From Terana coerulea (Eukaryota > Basidiomycota > Agaricomycetes > Polyporales > Phanerochaetaceae), in NCBI GenBank assembly GCA_024811115.1, contig JAKOGH010000035.1:186001-250000 (forward strand): 64,000 bases of DNA, given 5' to 3'. The notes under the pieces were generated by a model. That model was not told the DNA's origin and made no database searches. It saw nothing but the letters and a program-made list of their open reading frames with translations. Below, piece after piece: positions 10,249-22,700 of the stretch (position 1 is the stretch's first letter; each line of letters opens with the position of its first letter). The position numbers and the translations under genes were made by a program.

Positions 10249-10764
10249 TAAAGTCCGGCTATCAAGACCAAAGTTGGTGTGCTTTGACGTTGTAATCGTG
10301 TACGACGTGGCGAAATAGGCTTTGTCTCCATTCAAATTATCGTCCTGCCTGGGCAGCACCGCTCGATGCGACTGTGCAGCTGTCAACTTCCGAGGTGTTC
10401 TCAATCACTATAACACCCGCTGGGCGATTACATAACTTGGTCTGTATGCAACACAGCATGAACATGGATTCCCAATGCGACGTACAAGAGACAGATAGAT
10501 GCAAGACAGAGTACATGAAAAACGGAGAGCGCACAGCACGTTGTCGTTGCTTGATATTAGTCATCGCGGTTTACGGTACGAGTAATGAAGCATAGAAATT
10601 CTTCGGTCCTGTTGAGGAACAGCCGACTCCTGAAGCCTGATACGCAAGCTGGCGTATATGCGGCAAAGGTACATACAGGCAGCGGAGAACGATAGCCTTG
10701 TCTGCAGAGGAAATCTGCACAACAACCAGCCGAATGGAGAAACCGCAGCGGTGGCTTCGCCACC

Positions 10765-11578
10765 TTAGACAAGCGTGCGAAGACTCAGGCTATCGCAATC
10801 AACGGATCGACGAGTGGGCAATACTGCAACCGGAGGTTTGGAAGGGCGGTAATGGCGGAAATTGGTTTCTATTACATGCAGGTTAGAATCGTTATGTGCC
10901 TCCATGAGAAAGTGAGCTTACCATGATCAGTCTCTCTGTGCGGAGTGCGTGGGTATTTAGCTCCTTCAACGTTGTGTATATGGACGATGCTGGGTCCATA
11001 ATGAACGACAGTGGGTGATGCATTGACATCATCGCTATCCTCGTTAATATCGTAGAGACTGTCTTGATCCGACGACACAGTATTTTCCGCGGGACCCAAG
11101 TTCTAGATCAAGTTGTCACCCATCGGTAAGACTCCATAATCCGTGGGACATTCACCTGTGCCTCCGCGAGGAGCGCCAAAGTACGAGTCTCGAAGTCAGC
11201 CGCTCTGCTTTGCAACGTAAAACGCTGTAAGGGGCAGAAGATGTAGCTGTATAGGCCGTTCGACGGCATAGCCTTCAATTGATTTGCAATAGACCGCTCT
11301 AAGTCATGGAGACTGACATACGAAGGCTTGCGATCAGAAAGTTGAACAAAAACGTTGACAAGTACTCACTATCTGAGCTCCATGCTAGCTTCGTTGCGCG
11401 GTGTAGGGCTCTTCTGCATCGCTCTATCAACACGATAAAGGCGCACTTGTCCGCGAAGAAACAGCGTGCGAGTCGTGCGTTTTCGCAGAAGCCGCATAAC
11501 ACCACCAACGGTGTACATTGCGACGACTATGTTGACGATGATTTGGGTCACTAGATTGAAGTTTTCGACGCTTGACAT
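10765..11578 (-). CDS. Hypothetical membrane-anchored protein, 216 aa
   Basis: I do not recognise a family. Four exons splice cleanly with GT-AG introns of 53-57 nt: 11578-11370, 11312-11156, 11102-10922 and 10868-10765. The total is 651 nt, giving 216 residues and a TAA stop, which strongly supports a real gene. Residues 7-30 (NLVTQIIVNIVVAMYTVGGV) form one likely transmembrane segment close to the N-terminus. It is followed by a basic stretch (RLLRKRTTR), then a helical middle (LHDLERSIANQLKAM, QSRAADFETRTLALLAEAQ) and an acidic, probably disordered tail (SSDQDSLYDINEDSDDV). The topology suggests an N-anchored protein with a soluble C-terminal part. It lies just downstream of the foldback element and in the same accessory-looking interval as the oxidases. 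Confidence 0.7.
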
Positions 11579-12436
11579 AGTAGGATGGGAGAGTTGCTAG
11601 AGACCTGACGACAGCGGCTTTTATACTGCTCGTATTTACCCGCATATCGGCTTGCCTCGGACGCAATGGCGCACAGGACAATGGCAGGCGGGACGAATCG
11701 AAGGAGTGGTATCGTCACTAAGGCCAAACGTCAGATATCCAGCCCGCTGCAGAAGTCTTCGATGTGTGAACATGATCCGCCACACGAAGGCAATGAGTTT
11801 ATCTGGTGGCGCAATGGATATCTGGACATATGGCGGCAGGTGGGTATGACGCCCATAACACGTCCACCACGAGCAAACGATCAGCGCGCTTCGAAACTGG
11901 TCGAGCGTGTACCCTTAAGTATAACCGTCTAACCGCATACAACCATCGCATAATAGTTGGCCAGATTGGAGCTTGTACAGCCGCACTGGTATGTTGCGCA
12001 TAAATGTTCATGTGCATGGATATCAAGTAGTCATACACAAGCTGCAATATGGGCGGCCAACAACATCTAGCTGTCCAAACAATTTATTATTAGTATTAAT
12101 TGACAATGAACTTGGGCAAGGGGGTGCATACGCCACTGGTACGGAACGACAGCAGTACATCCGTCCTGTACGTATTTGGTTAGGAGAATATTCTTTTCGA
12201 CATCCCTACGCGCATAGCTCGCCTTCGTGGACTGGCACTAAATCAGTTTCGGGATGCTATCGTTCGCTGGGTTTGCGGTCCTTGGTGGCAGCACTTGCTC
12301 TTCTGGCGCATTTCTTCGCAAACGGGGTCGGAACAAGGCGGGGTCTTCGCGGACAGGAATAAATGCTCAGCGGTCACTTGCTAAACCTTTCCCCGTGGTC
12401 GCGGTCGCAGGTAGACCAGGGGCTTGTCGGCAAGCA
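11579..12436. other. Intergenic region
   Basis: About 860 bp between two reverse-strand genes. It should hold the promoter of the 216-aa hypothetical gene and the terminator of the next. I see no coding sequence, RNA gene or repeat here. Confidence 0.5.
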
Positions 12437-13396
12437 TCAAATTAACCTCTTTGACATGACCATAACGTTCATAGCATATCTACCCCAGGAGATTATTGAA
12501 TCGGTGATCTCTCCCTGATGGATCGCGCCTTCAGGAGGGAGGATGGCCTTGCCAAAGGAGAGATACTGGTCCCAGAGTTTCTCAGCTCGTAACGCGATGC
12601 GCAGGTCAAGCCGCGTGATGCCAGGCCATTCTGCTGGAGGCGTAGGATGTTCACCATCTTCAGACGGCGGGAGAGCTGAGTGAGTTTGCGTGGCGTAGAA
12701 TACTTGGTTTTCCCGACTGTCAAGGTGTCCATGGTGCTACCAGCGAGTATGTGAGAAGTGCGGATATCTGTCTTTCAACGTACTCACCTGGGCTTTGGAC
12801 ATGAGCTCTTGTAGCCTCTGCGCGTACGTTGCAGCATATGCAGGTGTAGCGAAATGCATGTGCTTTATCAAATAAAGCTGTTGTTTCGCGTCGATTTGGA
12901 CCGGGTGCCTGTAGACCCGCCAGAGCCGTGCGAACAGAGGGCGAAGATACGTCGTGACGTCTTCATCAGATATCCAAGGCGCAGGGTACGTAGGCCGTTC
13001 AGGAAGACCTGGAATGGGTGGAAGAGACAGTTCTGCTTGATAACCAGACGCGAGGGGCCAGTTCTCTGAGTCTGTAGAGGTAGTGAGCGATGCAACGACG
13101 AGCACACCCTCAATGCCGTACATACTACTGACACGCACTAGCTTCCACTCATGCACTACGTATCTGCCGAACTCATTTGGTTGCGGTGCCGCCGTTTGGG
13201 GGTCGCCTTCACTTCTGATCGCCGTTGAGGGTAGGGTACTAGTTGCATCTACGGGAGTAGACTGGATAGTAGAGCCGGCGAATTCTGCGGAGCCGCGGCT
13301 GTAGTATCTTGAGAAATGACCCTTAACATGGATACTAGATGGTGGGCGTCGGACAGAAAGTAGTCGCGAAGTCGAAAGCGAACGCAATGAGCGCAT
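12437..13396 (-). CDS. Mitochondrial protein with pterin-4a-carbinolamine dehydratase-like C-terminal domain
   Basis: Two exons, 13396 to about 12800 and about 12730 to 12437, join as ELMSKAQ-HHGHLDSRENQVFYATQTHSA. The N-terminus (MRSLRSLSTSRLLSVRRP) is basic, hydroxylated and free of acids, like a mitochondrial presequence. Around residues 180-270 the order KQQLYLIKHMHFATPAYAAT, YAQRLQEL, HHG, VFYATQTHS and GITRLDLRIALRAEKL follows the layout of 4a-hydroxytetrahydrobiopterin dehydratases: a core strand, a helix, a His pair, a T-x-THS strand and a D/A-rich final helix. The enzymes dehydrate 4a-carbinolamine pterins and are usually about 100 residues, so this protein would have a long N-terminal extension. 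The match is by eye to the general pattern only, and the domain call is tentative. The gene itself is well supported. Confidence 0.5.
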
Positions 13397-13600
13397 AGAG
13401 TCAACTTTGCTTGGGCGACTAAGTCGAAATCACGCTGGTTAGCGGCACCTAAGTACTAAGTACCCAGTAACCCAATGGCGACACAGATAATCGAGCGAGA
13501 AGACAGCAGCAAAAAAAAATCAATCGTGCAAGGCATAGGGTTACATGCTAATGTACTATATACTACAGTGCTTTATTGAGCTTTGCGACAAGACACTTAT

Positions 13601-14705
13601 TTACTTCGGGTATAGCTCCATCCACTCGGCGACCATCCCGAAGTTCTTCTTATCCTTCTCATCCACCTCGATGTTCTCCACACTAACATCTGCCTGCATA
13701 TGCCCCTCGTTCGTCGTACCCGACAGTGGTGTGACACCCTGCAGCTGAGCAAAGCGGTACAGGGCCTGAGCAGGTGAGATTCCCTTGGCTGTCGCGAACG
13801 TGACGACACCGTGGTGCTTCAGCAGCGTAGGCGACCCCGTCAGGGTCCAGAAAGATCTAAAGAAGCTATCAGTTAGAATTGCGCATTTTTGGCAGGAGCA
13901 GGCTTACTGGTATTGAACACCATGCTTCTTGCAGTAGTTGAACACCGCTGCATCCCATCCATTTCCCTCGAACCACCGATTTTGCACAACCTGTACTCTC
14001 CTGCCGCCATCTTTTCCAGGAGCCTCCAAAGTTTCGACGTCGTACGTGTTGCTCACACCGATGTACTTTACCTTCCCGGCGTCTTGCAGCGCCATGAGCA
14101 CTTTCCATGCCGCGAGCGTTCGCGCAAGGGTCTCAAGGGGCGAGTGTAGGATGAAGCTGTCGACGTAGGTCGTGCGCAAATTCTTCAGAGAATTGTTGAA
14201 CGAATTTTTAACTTGGGTTTCGAGACGGGACGAAGGGTCGTATGGAAGGGGTTTCGAGCGGTCGTGTCCGCCAAGGGAGGTGAACCTAGATCGTGTGAGC
14301 GGGAGGGTAGTTGCGAACGGAGTAACGACATACTTCGACTGAACGAAGAGGTCTTCTCGCTTGAAACCATGTTCTGTCTGAAGGGTGTGCAACGCCTCTC
14401 CGACTAAATCTTCACTAGGTAAATGAAGTATGTGAGTAGCCAGGAAAATACGGCCCCATAGCTACAGACGCACCGGTAATGTTTCGGTTGGCCAGCTACA
14501 TAGTAGCATAGTAAAAGAAATAACTTGAAAGATGCCATGCTGCGAACGTACCAGTGTCTATCGCTCGAAAGCCATTCAAGACGGCTTGGACTACGAGTGC
14601 GGCGGTCCGTTCCTTCTTCCTATGAAATCGCTGAGCTCTATCAAATAATTTGGTAGATTCCCTGCGCTACCAGGCTGTACCGTAAATAATCCTGCACGCA
14701 GTCAT
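13601..14705 (-). CDS. Aldo/keto reductase family oxidoreductase
   Basis: NADPH-dependent reductase of the AKR superfamily. Five exons give 888 nt (295 residues): 14705-14671, 14619-14552, 14495-14474, 14414-13908 and 13856-13601. The protein starts MTACRIIYGTAWKKERTAALV. It has the AKR NFRAIDTA-type motif (GFRAIDTAGQPKHYRE) with Asp and Tyr, the catalytic-Lys segment EDLFVQSKY, the strand VDSFILHSP, and the barrel motif GKVKYIGVSN. It ends TPLSGTTNEGHMQADVSVENI, another family hallmark. The third exon is only 22 nt, encoding the Gly-Gln-Pro-Lys-His-Tyr loop before the second half of the barrel. The length is normal and no frame break was found. The substrate cannot be told from sequence. Confidence 0.85.
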
Positions 14706-15199
14706 GGCCACGAAGATCGCAGCTCAGTCTAAGGGCCAGGATAGATTGACGGTAGGTAGTGGTAGTAGTACAAGTCAAAGCAATGACGGCAGTACTTGCT
14801 TGGCGCCGAAATACAGTGCATGGACAAACGTTCGCAAAGGAGTTCAAGAGATTTATTAGAGACGTACACGCACGGGCTACAGAGGTTGCTGATTCTTGAA
14901 ACGTGAGACACGATGTGAGCTAATAGAAACGACAGTACGAGGTGGTTGGGCAACAGCAAACTGGCTAGGGCGACACAGGCAACAAACCGGATGGGAAACT
15001 GAAAGAGAAACTGTATTCCACAAGTGAACGGCATGAAGTGGAAAGTGATAAGAAACGACGGATGCGGGGTAAGAAAGTATGGGACAAGAACGTGAAGGGG
15101 TTTATGTGTATTTACAAGAAGGTATGAATGTAACCAGAAGATGATAGGCACGGGAAAGCGGCGACGACAGTGTTCGTATGGATAATGATACCAATAACA

Positions 15200-17685
15200 T
15201 CAACTATTACCGAGACGACTCCGGGAAGACTGGTGGTGGACGAGGGGTTGCGCCTCCTTCGGCGGCTTAACGCGGAACTCAGGAGACGATGCATAAGTGG
15301 CTGAAAGAAGAGTAACAATCAGACCCCGATATCCGAAGAGAATAGCATGGAACTCACTCAGATGGGAAATGTGCATTCGGGAACCCGACCACCTTGTCTA
15401 AGTAGCCTTTATCCACTTCGCCCAGCACAGCGTTGACGGCCAAGCTTCCCGTTGAGTACCAAATGTAATCAATATTGCCCTGGAAACTCGGCGTGTAGTT
15501 CGTCATCGGCAGTTCGCCCGTCGCAGCATATGCGCTCTTGAGGCCAAGCTTGTGCCTGAGGCCATCATTCGTGTACTTGCCGTAGTGGTGAGACATGAAG
15601 TCCGCGTGGTCCGGAGGCAGGGAGCCCGATGAGAGGTACTCGTAAACACCGCTTTCCGGCACCGAGTTCAAATCTGAGCAGATGATCAGGGGGAATCTTC
15701 GTGCCGTCGCTGTATGTCGGCGGCTGGCGCGAGGACTCTCCATTGGCAGCGTCGGTGGGCGAGATGGGTGCAGGAGGTCGCGGCGGGTACTTGGCGAAGC
15801 TCGCGGCGATCTTCTCCATTTCGTCGACGAGCAGCGCTACTTGCACAAGCTTGACGTCCGCGAACTCCGGGTTCCAGAACACGTGCGTGTTACCGACAAT
15901 GAATCGGGTACCCGACTGCTTGTTCTCGAAAAGACAGACGACGGCGATGTGGTCTTTCGTGAGAACTCGATTGAACATATCATCCGTCTTCTTGAGGTCG
16001 GAACGTTGCATTGCGATGGCGCTGAACTCGATTAGCTGCTTCTCAACCAAGGTGTATCTGTACGGGGTCAGCAAATATTGCAGGTAATCTTGGATGATTA
16101 CTTACTTCGATGACTTATAGAACGTCGCACAGCCATCGACCAACCTCCTTTCTGCGTCGCTCATCGTCTTGTACTTCGACCGCGGCCAGAACACGCCCTC
16201 GTACCCGTGATTCGACAGCTCCTCCAAGAAGAACTCCTCGTACTGCGCGCTATCCACCTCCTGCAAGCACACGAAGTCGCAATCGTGGCTCTTCACCTCC
16301 TCCAGAATCAGGTTCTTCCTGTACTTCCACCCAAGAGCCCACGATGGCGTGTATCCGTACATGCGCTCCGTCGCACAGCGCTCGCAGAGAATATTGTAGC
16401 AAAGAACACGACAGGTCTCGACATTGGGGTCTGTCGCCATGTTCTCCCGTTCCGACTGTGTAACGAGATTCCGCCACATTCGTGGAGGCGGTGGAGTAGG
16501 GGTCGGGCATGTGTCTCGCAGGTGGGCGATCAGAGCTGGTGTACCCTGCTCTTGCACCATATGCTTCAGCGTAAGATCTATTGGGTTGCCCTCGATGCCT
16601 AGCGTCTGCAGCTGATGCAAGGTTCCCAGCTCCGGGGGAAGGGTCGTCAAGTGGTTGTCGAACAAATACAACTCCTTCAGTGAAGTGAGCATCCCGAGCT
16701 CCGGCGGTACTGTAACAAGATTATTCCCAGACAAATCCAAAAGCTCTAGGTGTCGCAACTTCGTGATCTCGGGAGGAATGCTTGAGAGTGCATTATGATT
16801 GAGGTACAGGTTGATAAGGAATGTGAAGGAGAAAAGACCAGACGTTGGAGGAAGGTTCTTGATATTGACGCCACCCATGTCCAGTGATGTCCATGCATTC
16901 TCTGGAGGCTTGGGTACTGGTGGTCTCCGAAGATCAGCGACAGGCGCAACCGTACCCGACGGATGTCCTCCTGCAGCGGCGGCACTTCCACTGGGCGATC
17001 CATTTGCTGCGGGGGTCGACGATGTCCCGTTAGTCTCTCCGTCTTTCGCCGCGCCATTTGCCTCCGGTGCCTTCACAGCGTTCGGGTTCTGAATGGGTAT
17101 GGCAGACTTCTGTACTGTCCGAGAAGCCATGGCACTAGCGCGGGCCCTGTGGTGTGGAGACCTGGACGCCCGTATCATCTTACCGATGGTCAGCTGAAAA
17201 TCCCTCCCCACCAAAGGCGGGGTACGCACCTCGCACTTCATCAACTGGTTCTGCCAATGCGGGGTCATGATCTGCGTAACTGCACCATTGGCGGGCGACC
17301 CATTCGGCACAAGACCGGCGTGTGCCCCAGGTATTCCATTGCCATTCGGAGGCGACTGATAGTGCGCATGGGAGTGAGAGAGTGAGTTCTGGTGATGATG
17401 GTGCCCCATCGGACCTTGCAGGTGTGGGTGTGGGTGGTGTTGGAGAGCAGTCATGCCGCCGTTCGCGTGTGTGAACAGCGGGTAACCGTTGGGTGTGGGT
17501 GGTTGACCATGATTGGGAGGACCAAGAACATTGTGATGAGCGTTACGCGACCATGGTGTCTGGTCGTGTATTTGGCCTGGGTGCGCAAGCTTGTGAGCGA
17601 TTCCTGGTGACTGCTGTGCGTAGAACATCGCATTTGAAGCCCAGGCCGCTAACGTTGACTTTGTGCGAGAGGGCGTATGTGGCAC
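15200..17685 (-). CDS. CCR4: CCR4 deadenylase (LRR plus endonuclease/exonuclease/phosphatase domain)
   Basis: This is the catalytic poly(A) nuclease of the CCR4-NOT complex, which shortens mRNA tails in the cytoplasm. The low-complexity His/Pro/Asn-rich N-terminus is followed by leucine-rich repeats (LNHNALSSIPPEITKL, LDLSGNNLVTVPPELG, LYLFDNHLTTLPPEL). The nuclease domain then begins at VETCRVLCYNILC. Visible catalytic motifs are CLQEVD, VGNTHVFWNPE, IICSDLNSVPESG and a terminal SD-HLCIVSEF. Two single-base insertions break the frame in conserved blocks: near 15690 (a run of five G/C inside the IPLIICSDLN codons) and near 15282 (in the codons for CIVSEFRVKPP). Both look like homopolymer errors. 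The start may be the ATG at 17685 or the internal one at 17628 (MFYAQQSPGIAHKL), which matches related fungal proteins better. The gene is divergent from MVD1. Confidence 0.9.
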
Positions 17686-18333
17686 ACTAAGGAATCAAGT
17701 AAGATACTTGGTTCGGATCCGTATGCAAGTAAGGGTATTCGCGTACAGCCAAGACCTGGTCTACCGAGCGGGTCTATCGAGGCGGGCGCAGTCGCTATAA
17801 CAAAGAGATGGTATTTGACGCTGCCAAGAATGATATAGACAATTGTAAGGAGTGCTGGTGAGCTTTGCTGAGGATGTTGTCTGTGTCGTGTTTGCACTGC
17901 GCGTCGTCGTCTCAAGCGTGCGTGGGGAAGTGAGTGGTCGATGTACAAGATGACGACTCGGGGCTCGACTCAAGCGGCTACCCGCCCTCGTCTTACCTAA
18001 TCAAGATAATCGCAGCGACGCTTTCTGGCAAATTCTTCACTTTTCCCACTGAACTGGCTGTATTTGGATACTCTTGTCTTGTATTGGGTGCTCTGTGCAC
18101 AGCTTTTTGAACAATGCGCTTTTGGTCCGTTCATATTCCATTTCAGTGGCAGTGCTAACTATTATGGGCGCCTAATCAAATCCCGGATAAGTAACTTTCA
18201 TTTTGACGGATCGTACTACAGACTATCGTGCCATTACCTTCATATACCCCTGCCTTGCTATAAAACCACTTCGTTAGCATCTCACAGTCTTTACCAGACC
18301 TACGCCTTCAGCACCTCCCGATTTTTGTGCAAA
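17686..18333. promoter_or_regulatory. Divergent CCR4 / MVD1 intergenic promoter region
   Basis: About 650 bp between two divergently transcribed genes. On the MVD1 side a TATAAAA motif at 18259-18265 lies 69 bp before the MVD1 start codon, followed by a C/T-rich leader. The CCR4 side may contain 5' UTR exons in 17700-17970, as the frame there stays partly open, but I cannot define them. Confidence 0.5.
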
Positions 18334-19642
18334 ATGTCCGTGTACCAGGCTACTACCTCCGCCCCAGTCAACATCGCCTGCATCAAGTGAGTAACATGCC
18401 GTGCCGCTGGCAAACTTGACTTATGTGCTCAACAGGTATTGGGGAAAACGTAACACTAAGCTCATTCTACCGACGAACTCATCGCTGTCTGTGACGCTTG
18501 ACCAAGACCACCTTCGGTCGACGACCACGTCGCGCGCAGACGCTTCCTTCGAAAAGGACAGACTTTGGTTGAATGGAGACGAGGAAGAGATTAAGGAGGG
18601 CGGAAGAATGGCGACATGCATCAAGGAGATGAAGCGTTTGAGGCGGGAGGTAGAGGAGAAGAACCCCAGCGAGCCTAAGGTACGATAACCCATCTGCATT
18701 ACCTGGACGTGAGCCTTACGGACGGTTCAAAGCTGTCCACGTTTGCAGTGCATATCTCTTCGCGAAACAACTTCCCCACCGCCGCAGGTCTTGCGTCCTC
18801 TGCCTCTGGCTTCGCTGCACTGGTCTCCTCGCTTGCAGCTCTCTATAAGCTACCTGCATCTCCCTCTCAGCTCTCGCTCATTGCCCGCCAAGGCTCCTGG
18901 CTCGGCCTGTCGTTCACTCTTCGGCGGGTTCGTGGCTTGGGAGATGGGTTCACGCGATGACGGTGTCGACTCGCTTGCCGTTGAGGTCGCCCCGCAATCC
19001 CACTGGCCGGACATTCACGCACTCATCTGCGTCGTATCAGATGACAAGAAGGGTACCAGCTCAACCTCTGGCATGCAACGTACCGTGGAGACGTCAACTC
19101 TGTTGCAGCATCGTATTAAAGACGTCGTGCCGAAGCGCATGGAGGCAATCAAGAAGGCGATCCTCGAGAAGGACTTCGACTCCTTCGCGCGCATTACCAT
19201 GCAAGACTCGAACCAGTTCCACGCAGTCGCGCTTGACACTGACCCGCCGATCTTCTACATGAACGACGTCTCGCGCTCGATTATTGCCCTCATCACCGAG
19301 TACAATCGCGTCTCCGTCGAGAAGGGCGGGAAGCTTAAAGCGGCGTACACGTACGATGCTGGCCCGAACGCCGTCATCTACGCGCCGAAGGAGAACCTCA
19401 AGGAGATTGTTGAGTTGATCGTGAAGTACTTCCCCCAGGCAGACGCGTTCAAGGACCCCTTCCAGCTCTTCGGTCCGAGCGGTGTTGTGGGCAAGATTGT
19501 GGAGGGCTTCAACCCTGCGGTTGCGAAGCCGTTCCCCGTGGCTGCAGTCAAGGGCTTGATCCACACCAGGGTTGGAGACGGTCCTCGGGTGCTTAGTGCA
19601 GAGGAAGCTCTACTTGGAGCAAACGGTCTGCCGAAAGCGTGA
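18334..19642 (+). CDS. MVD1: Diphosphomevalonate decarboxylase
   Basis: GHMP-kinase-fold enzyme that converts mevalonate-5-diphosphate and ATP to isopentenyl diphosphate, the last step of the mevalonate pathway. The protein starts [24 protein letters not shown]. Introns lie at 18387-18435 and 18680-18732. Family motifs are [19 protein letters not shown], the phosphate-binding [20 protein letters not shown], the catalytic Ser/Arg segment [32 protein letters not shown] and [10 protein letters not shown]. An extra C near 18896 shifts the frame exactly within GSGSACRS, the active-site loop. Because this enzyme is essential and everything before and after matches, I treat it as a sequence error. 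The gene is convergent with the subtilase, about 150 bp apart. Confidence 0.93.
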
Positions 19643-19792
19643 ACTCAAATCTTAGACGACTATAGATCTATGAAAGGCTTGTAATATTGTAATTGGGATA
19701 TATTCATGGGGCCAGGAGGCGCGTACATGCAGCAGCTCGAAAGATACGACTGTTCCTTCACGAAGATGAAATCAAGATATTTGAATTGCGGA

Positions 19793-22700
19793 TTACTTGG
19801 GCACCTCAACGCCAATCACAGGACTAAGCCAGCTCTCAAAGTCGGCCTCGTTGGCGGGGTTCCCCGTGACCTTGAGAGCGCGGACGAGCAGCTTATACTG
19901 CCCATTCGGGATCGTGGTGCCATTGGAGAAGACGGGCGTGTTGAACTGGAACAGGTTGAAGCCAGTACCATCCTGCGTAAAACGTTAGTTAGTATGGTTA
20001 GAGCTAGACGCTATGAGATGCGACGTACGTTCTGATCAGTGTTCCTCGACAAGAAGGTGAAGTCGAACAAATTTCCAACCGTCTTGATCGCAGCTGCCGA
20101 CCCGCCCGAGGCATCGCTCGCCCGCTTGTTGAGCGTCGTCGTGATTTTTCTCGGTCGGGCTCACAAGGTCGCCCGTCAGCAACGGCGTACCAAAGTCCAA
20201 CCTCAGCAGCAGCCCGGGGACGTCCTGACCCACGAAGGTGAAGTTGGTCGCGTTGGTGAGGAAGTCACCCGCAGGGTCTGTCAGCACCGGTAGATTTACG
20301 CCGAAGAACGTGTCCGTCGTGTCAACGACTTGCGCGTTTTTGAGTGCTGCGGCGACGCCGAGATATGTGACGTGGAAGGTGTCGATGCCGTTGGTGTTTG
20401 CGATCTTAACGAAGCCGGAGAAGACGGGCAGCAAGTCGGCGGAGGCAGTAGTCGGAGGGGTGATGTGCGCGGTGAGTTCCTGGGTTTGGCCTGGGTGGAC
20501 GGTCACGGATGTTTCGCTGAACTTGACAGTTGCAGCGTCAGTCGACAGAGGAACTGGGCCATCTGCGGGGAAATCCGTTCCCTATACACAATTATTACGT
20601 GAGGAAATAAAGGAAAGATGTGGAGACTTACTGGCTGCAAGGTCAGGGCCGTACCAGCCGGTACATGCGAGATCTTGAACGTCTGCGCGGTCTTTCCAGT
20701 GTTCTTAATGGTGAACGTATGCCTGCACCAAAAGGTTCAATACAGTCCGCCAGGACATGTGTAAGATTCACTCACGTGCCGACGAAGTGCGCAGTGTCGT
20801 TCAACAAAAACTCGCCAGGGCTCACAACAATATCTGTGGTGATCGCCTGGAAAGCGTTGACCAACCCAGCGCCTTGTTGAGCCACAGTCTGCAGGGGATC
20901 GCCATCGGTATGGCTGCTCGGTACAAACTGGGCTGTGGTTTCAAATAGCGTTCTTGCACTCTTCCCAACGGCTGCACTGTTGCCCTTTACGCCGAACAGT
21001 AAGGCGGAGACGCCAGCGATGAACGGCGTAGCCATGGATGTTCCTGAGAGTACGGCAAAGGAACCGAGGGGGACAGGGAAGGTCGAGATGATATTTCCAC
21101 CGGGAGCGGCGACGGCGGGCTTGAAGAACATGTCATTTGTGGGGCCGTAGGAGGTGAAGCTTGAAATCAAGCCACCAGCGGGGTCAGGGAAGCTGAAGCT
21201 TCCACCTGTCTGAGGAAAGAGACGGAGATATTGGCTCCAGACGCGAACTCATTAACAAGCTGTCATAAACTACGGTTAGATAAAGACACGCGAACGGGCT
21301 ATGCAGAGTTACTCACGAAGACTCCGTCAGCTGCTTGAATGAGAGCAACATTGGTGAAGTTGCCGGTGCTAATGGCTGCAAAGCCAGAGCCGTTGCTGCA
21401 GAATGACCATTATCAGCGAGAGGGTAGCCGGGTTGGTTTCACCACGTACTCGTATATGAGCGTGACGTTTCCGCCCTTCGCCGCGACGTTCGTCAACTTC
21501 TGCACGAAAGTGCACGTTCCTCTCCTCACGACCGTCACGAACTTGCTCAAATCTGGAGTGCTATCCGGCAGCGGGTTGCACGCATCGTCCACGACGCTCG
21601 TGTCCGTGCTCGTCGCAAAGACTGGGAGCGTGGTGGTGATTGGCAGAGGAAAGGTGTCGAAATAGGTTATCGGTGCATGCGCGGTGCCGTGCACGGTGAG
21701 GTTCTGCAGAGGGATGACGGTGTTGTCGAGAGACGCGACGGAGATGGCGTCAATGGCATTACCGGGACTCGACGTGAACCATGCGCCATCAGCACCGTCG
21801 TTACCTAAGATCTCATAGTTAATTAAGAAAAAGAGCTAGTTAACTCATTGCGCAAACCTGCAGCGATGGTGACAATCTTGCCCATATCGGAGATGCGGCT
21901 GGACACAACGGAGCTCGTACTCTCAGTCCAGCCGTCCGCACCTCCCAGGGACATGGTAAGGATGTCCTGGCCTTCGCTAACACCGCGGAGAAGGGCCTCG
22001 ACGATAACTATCCTGCGGAGTTGGTCTCTGAATGTGATCTACGCGAGGAAATACGCACTGTCGTCGCTAACGTCACCAGTGCAGCCGAAAATTCGGTACA
22101 TCGAGATGGAGGCTTCGAAAGCTACACCGCTAATGTTGAATTGGTTGCCTGGGTTGGCTCCAATGATACCCTAGACAGTTTTAGTCCGGCTTCGCAGTAC
22201 CGCGGCTGACGCTTGGCTTACAGTAACGTGGGTACCGTGGCCATTGCACTGGTCAAGCGGATTCGAGTCTGGCATTGGGGTGTTCGAACCTATGCAAAGA
22301 GCCGGCAAGCATTAAGAGCTTGGTAAGTTTTTAAGTGAAGTAACAAACTGACCATTGAAAGCATCTCCAACGAAGTCGAATCCTCCTACGATCTTGAACC
22401 CTGGACCAAACCCACCACCAAGATCGGGGTGCGTCCAATCTGCGTAATGTCGTTGAGTGCAGAACTTGATTAAAGGGATGCCTTGTTCGCGTACCAACTC
22501 CAGTGTCGATACTATTATGATAATTGGTTTAGCGATGCAATTCATCGTCCTTCCAAGGGGCTACAGACTCACATTCCGATCTTAACACCCTTCCCTGCGA
22601 TACCCTGAGCATGCAGCTTGTCGACGCCCTGGCATGTATGTGTTAGTTGGCACCAAAGTGAACATGAGAAATATGCGCACAGTTAAGACGTGAGTGGACT

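Noticed and set aside
9299..10295. Repeated peptide TKVIRATKTSKFGRKALVSGALQTTV readable at both ends, taken at first as two genes
   Set aside because: It is simply the translation of the terminal inverted repeats of the foldback element; neither frame has a start context, domain or introns.
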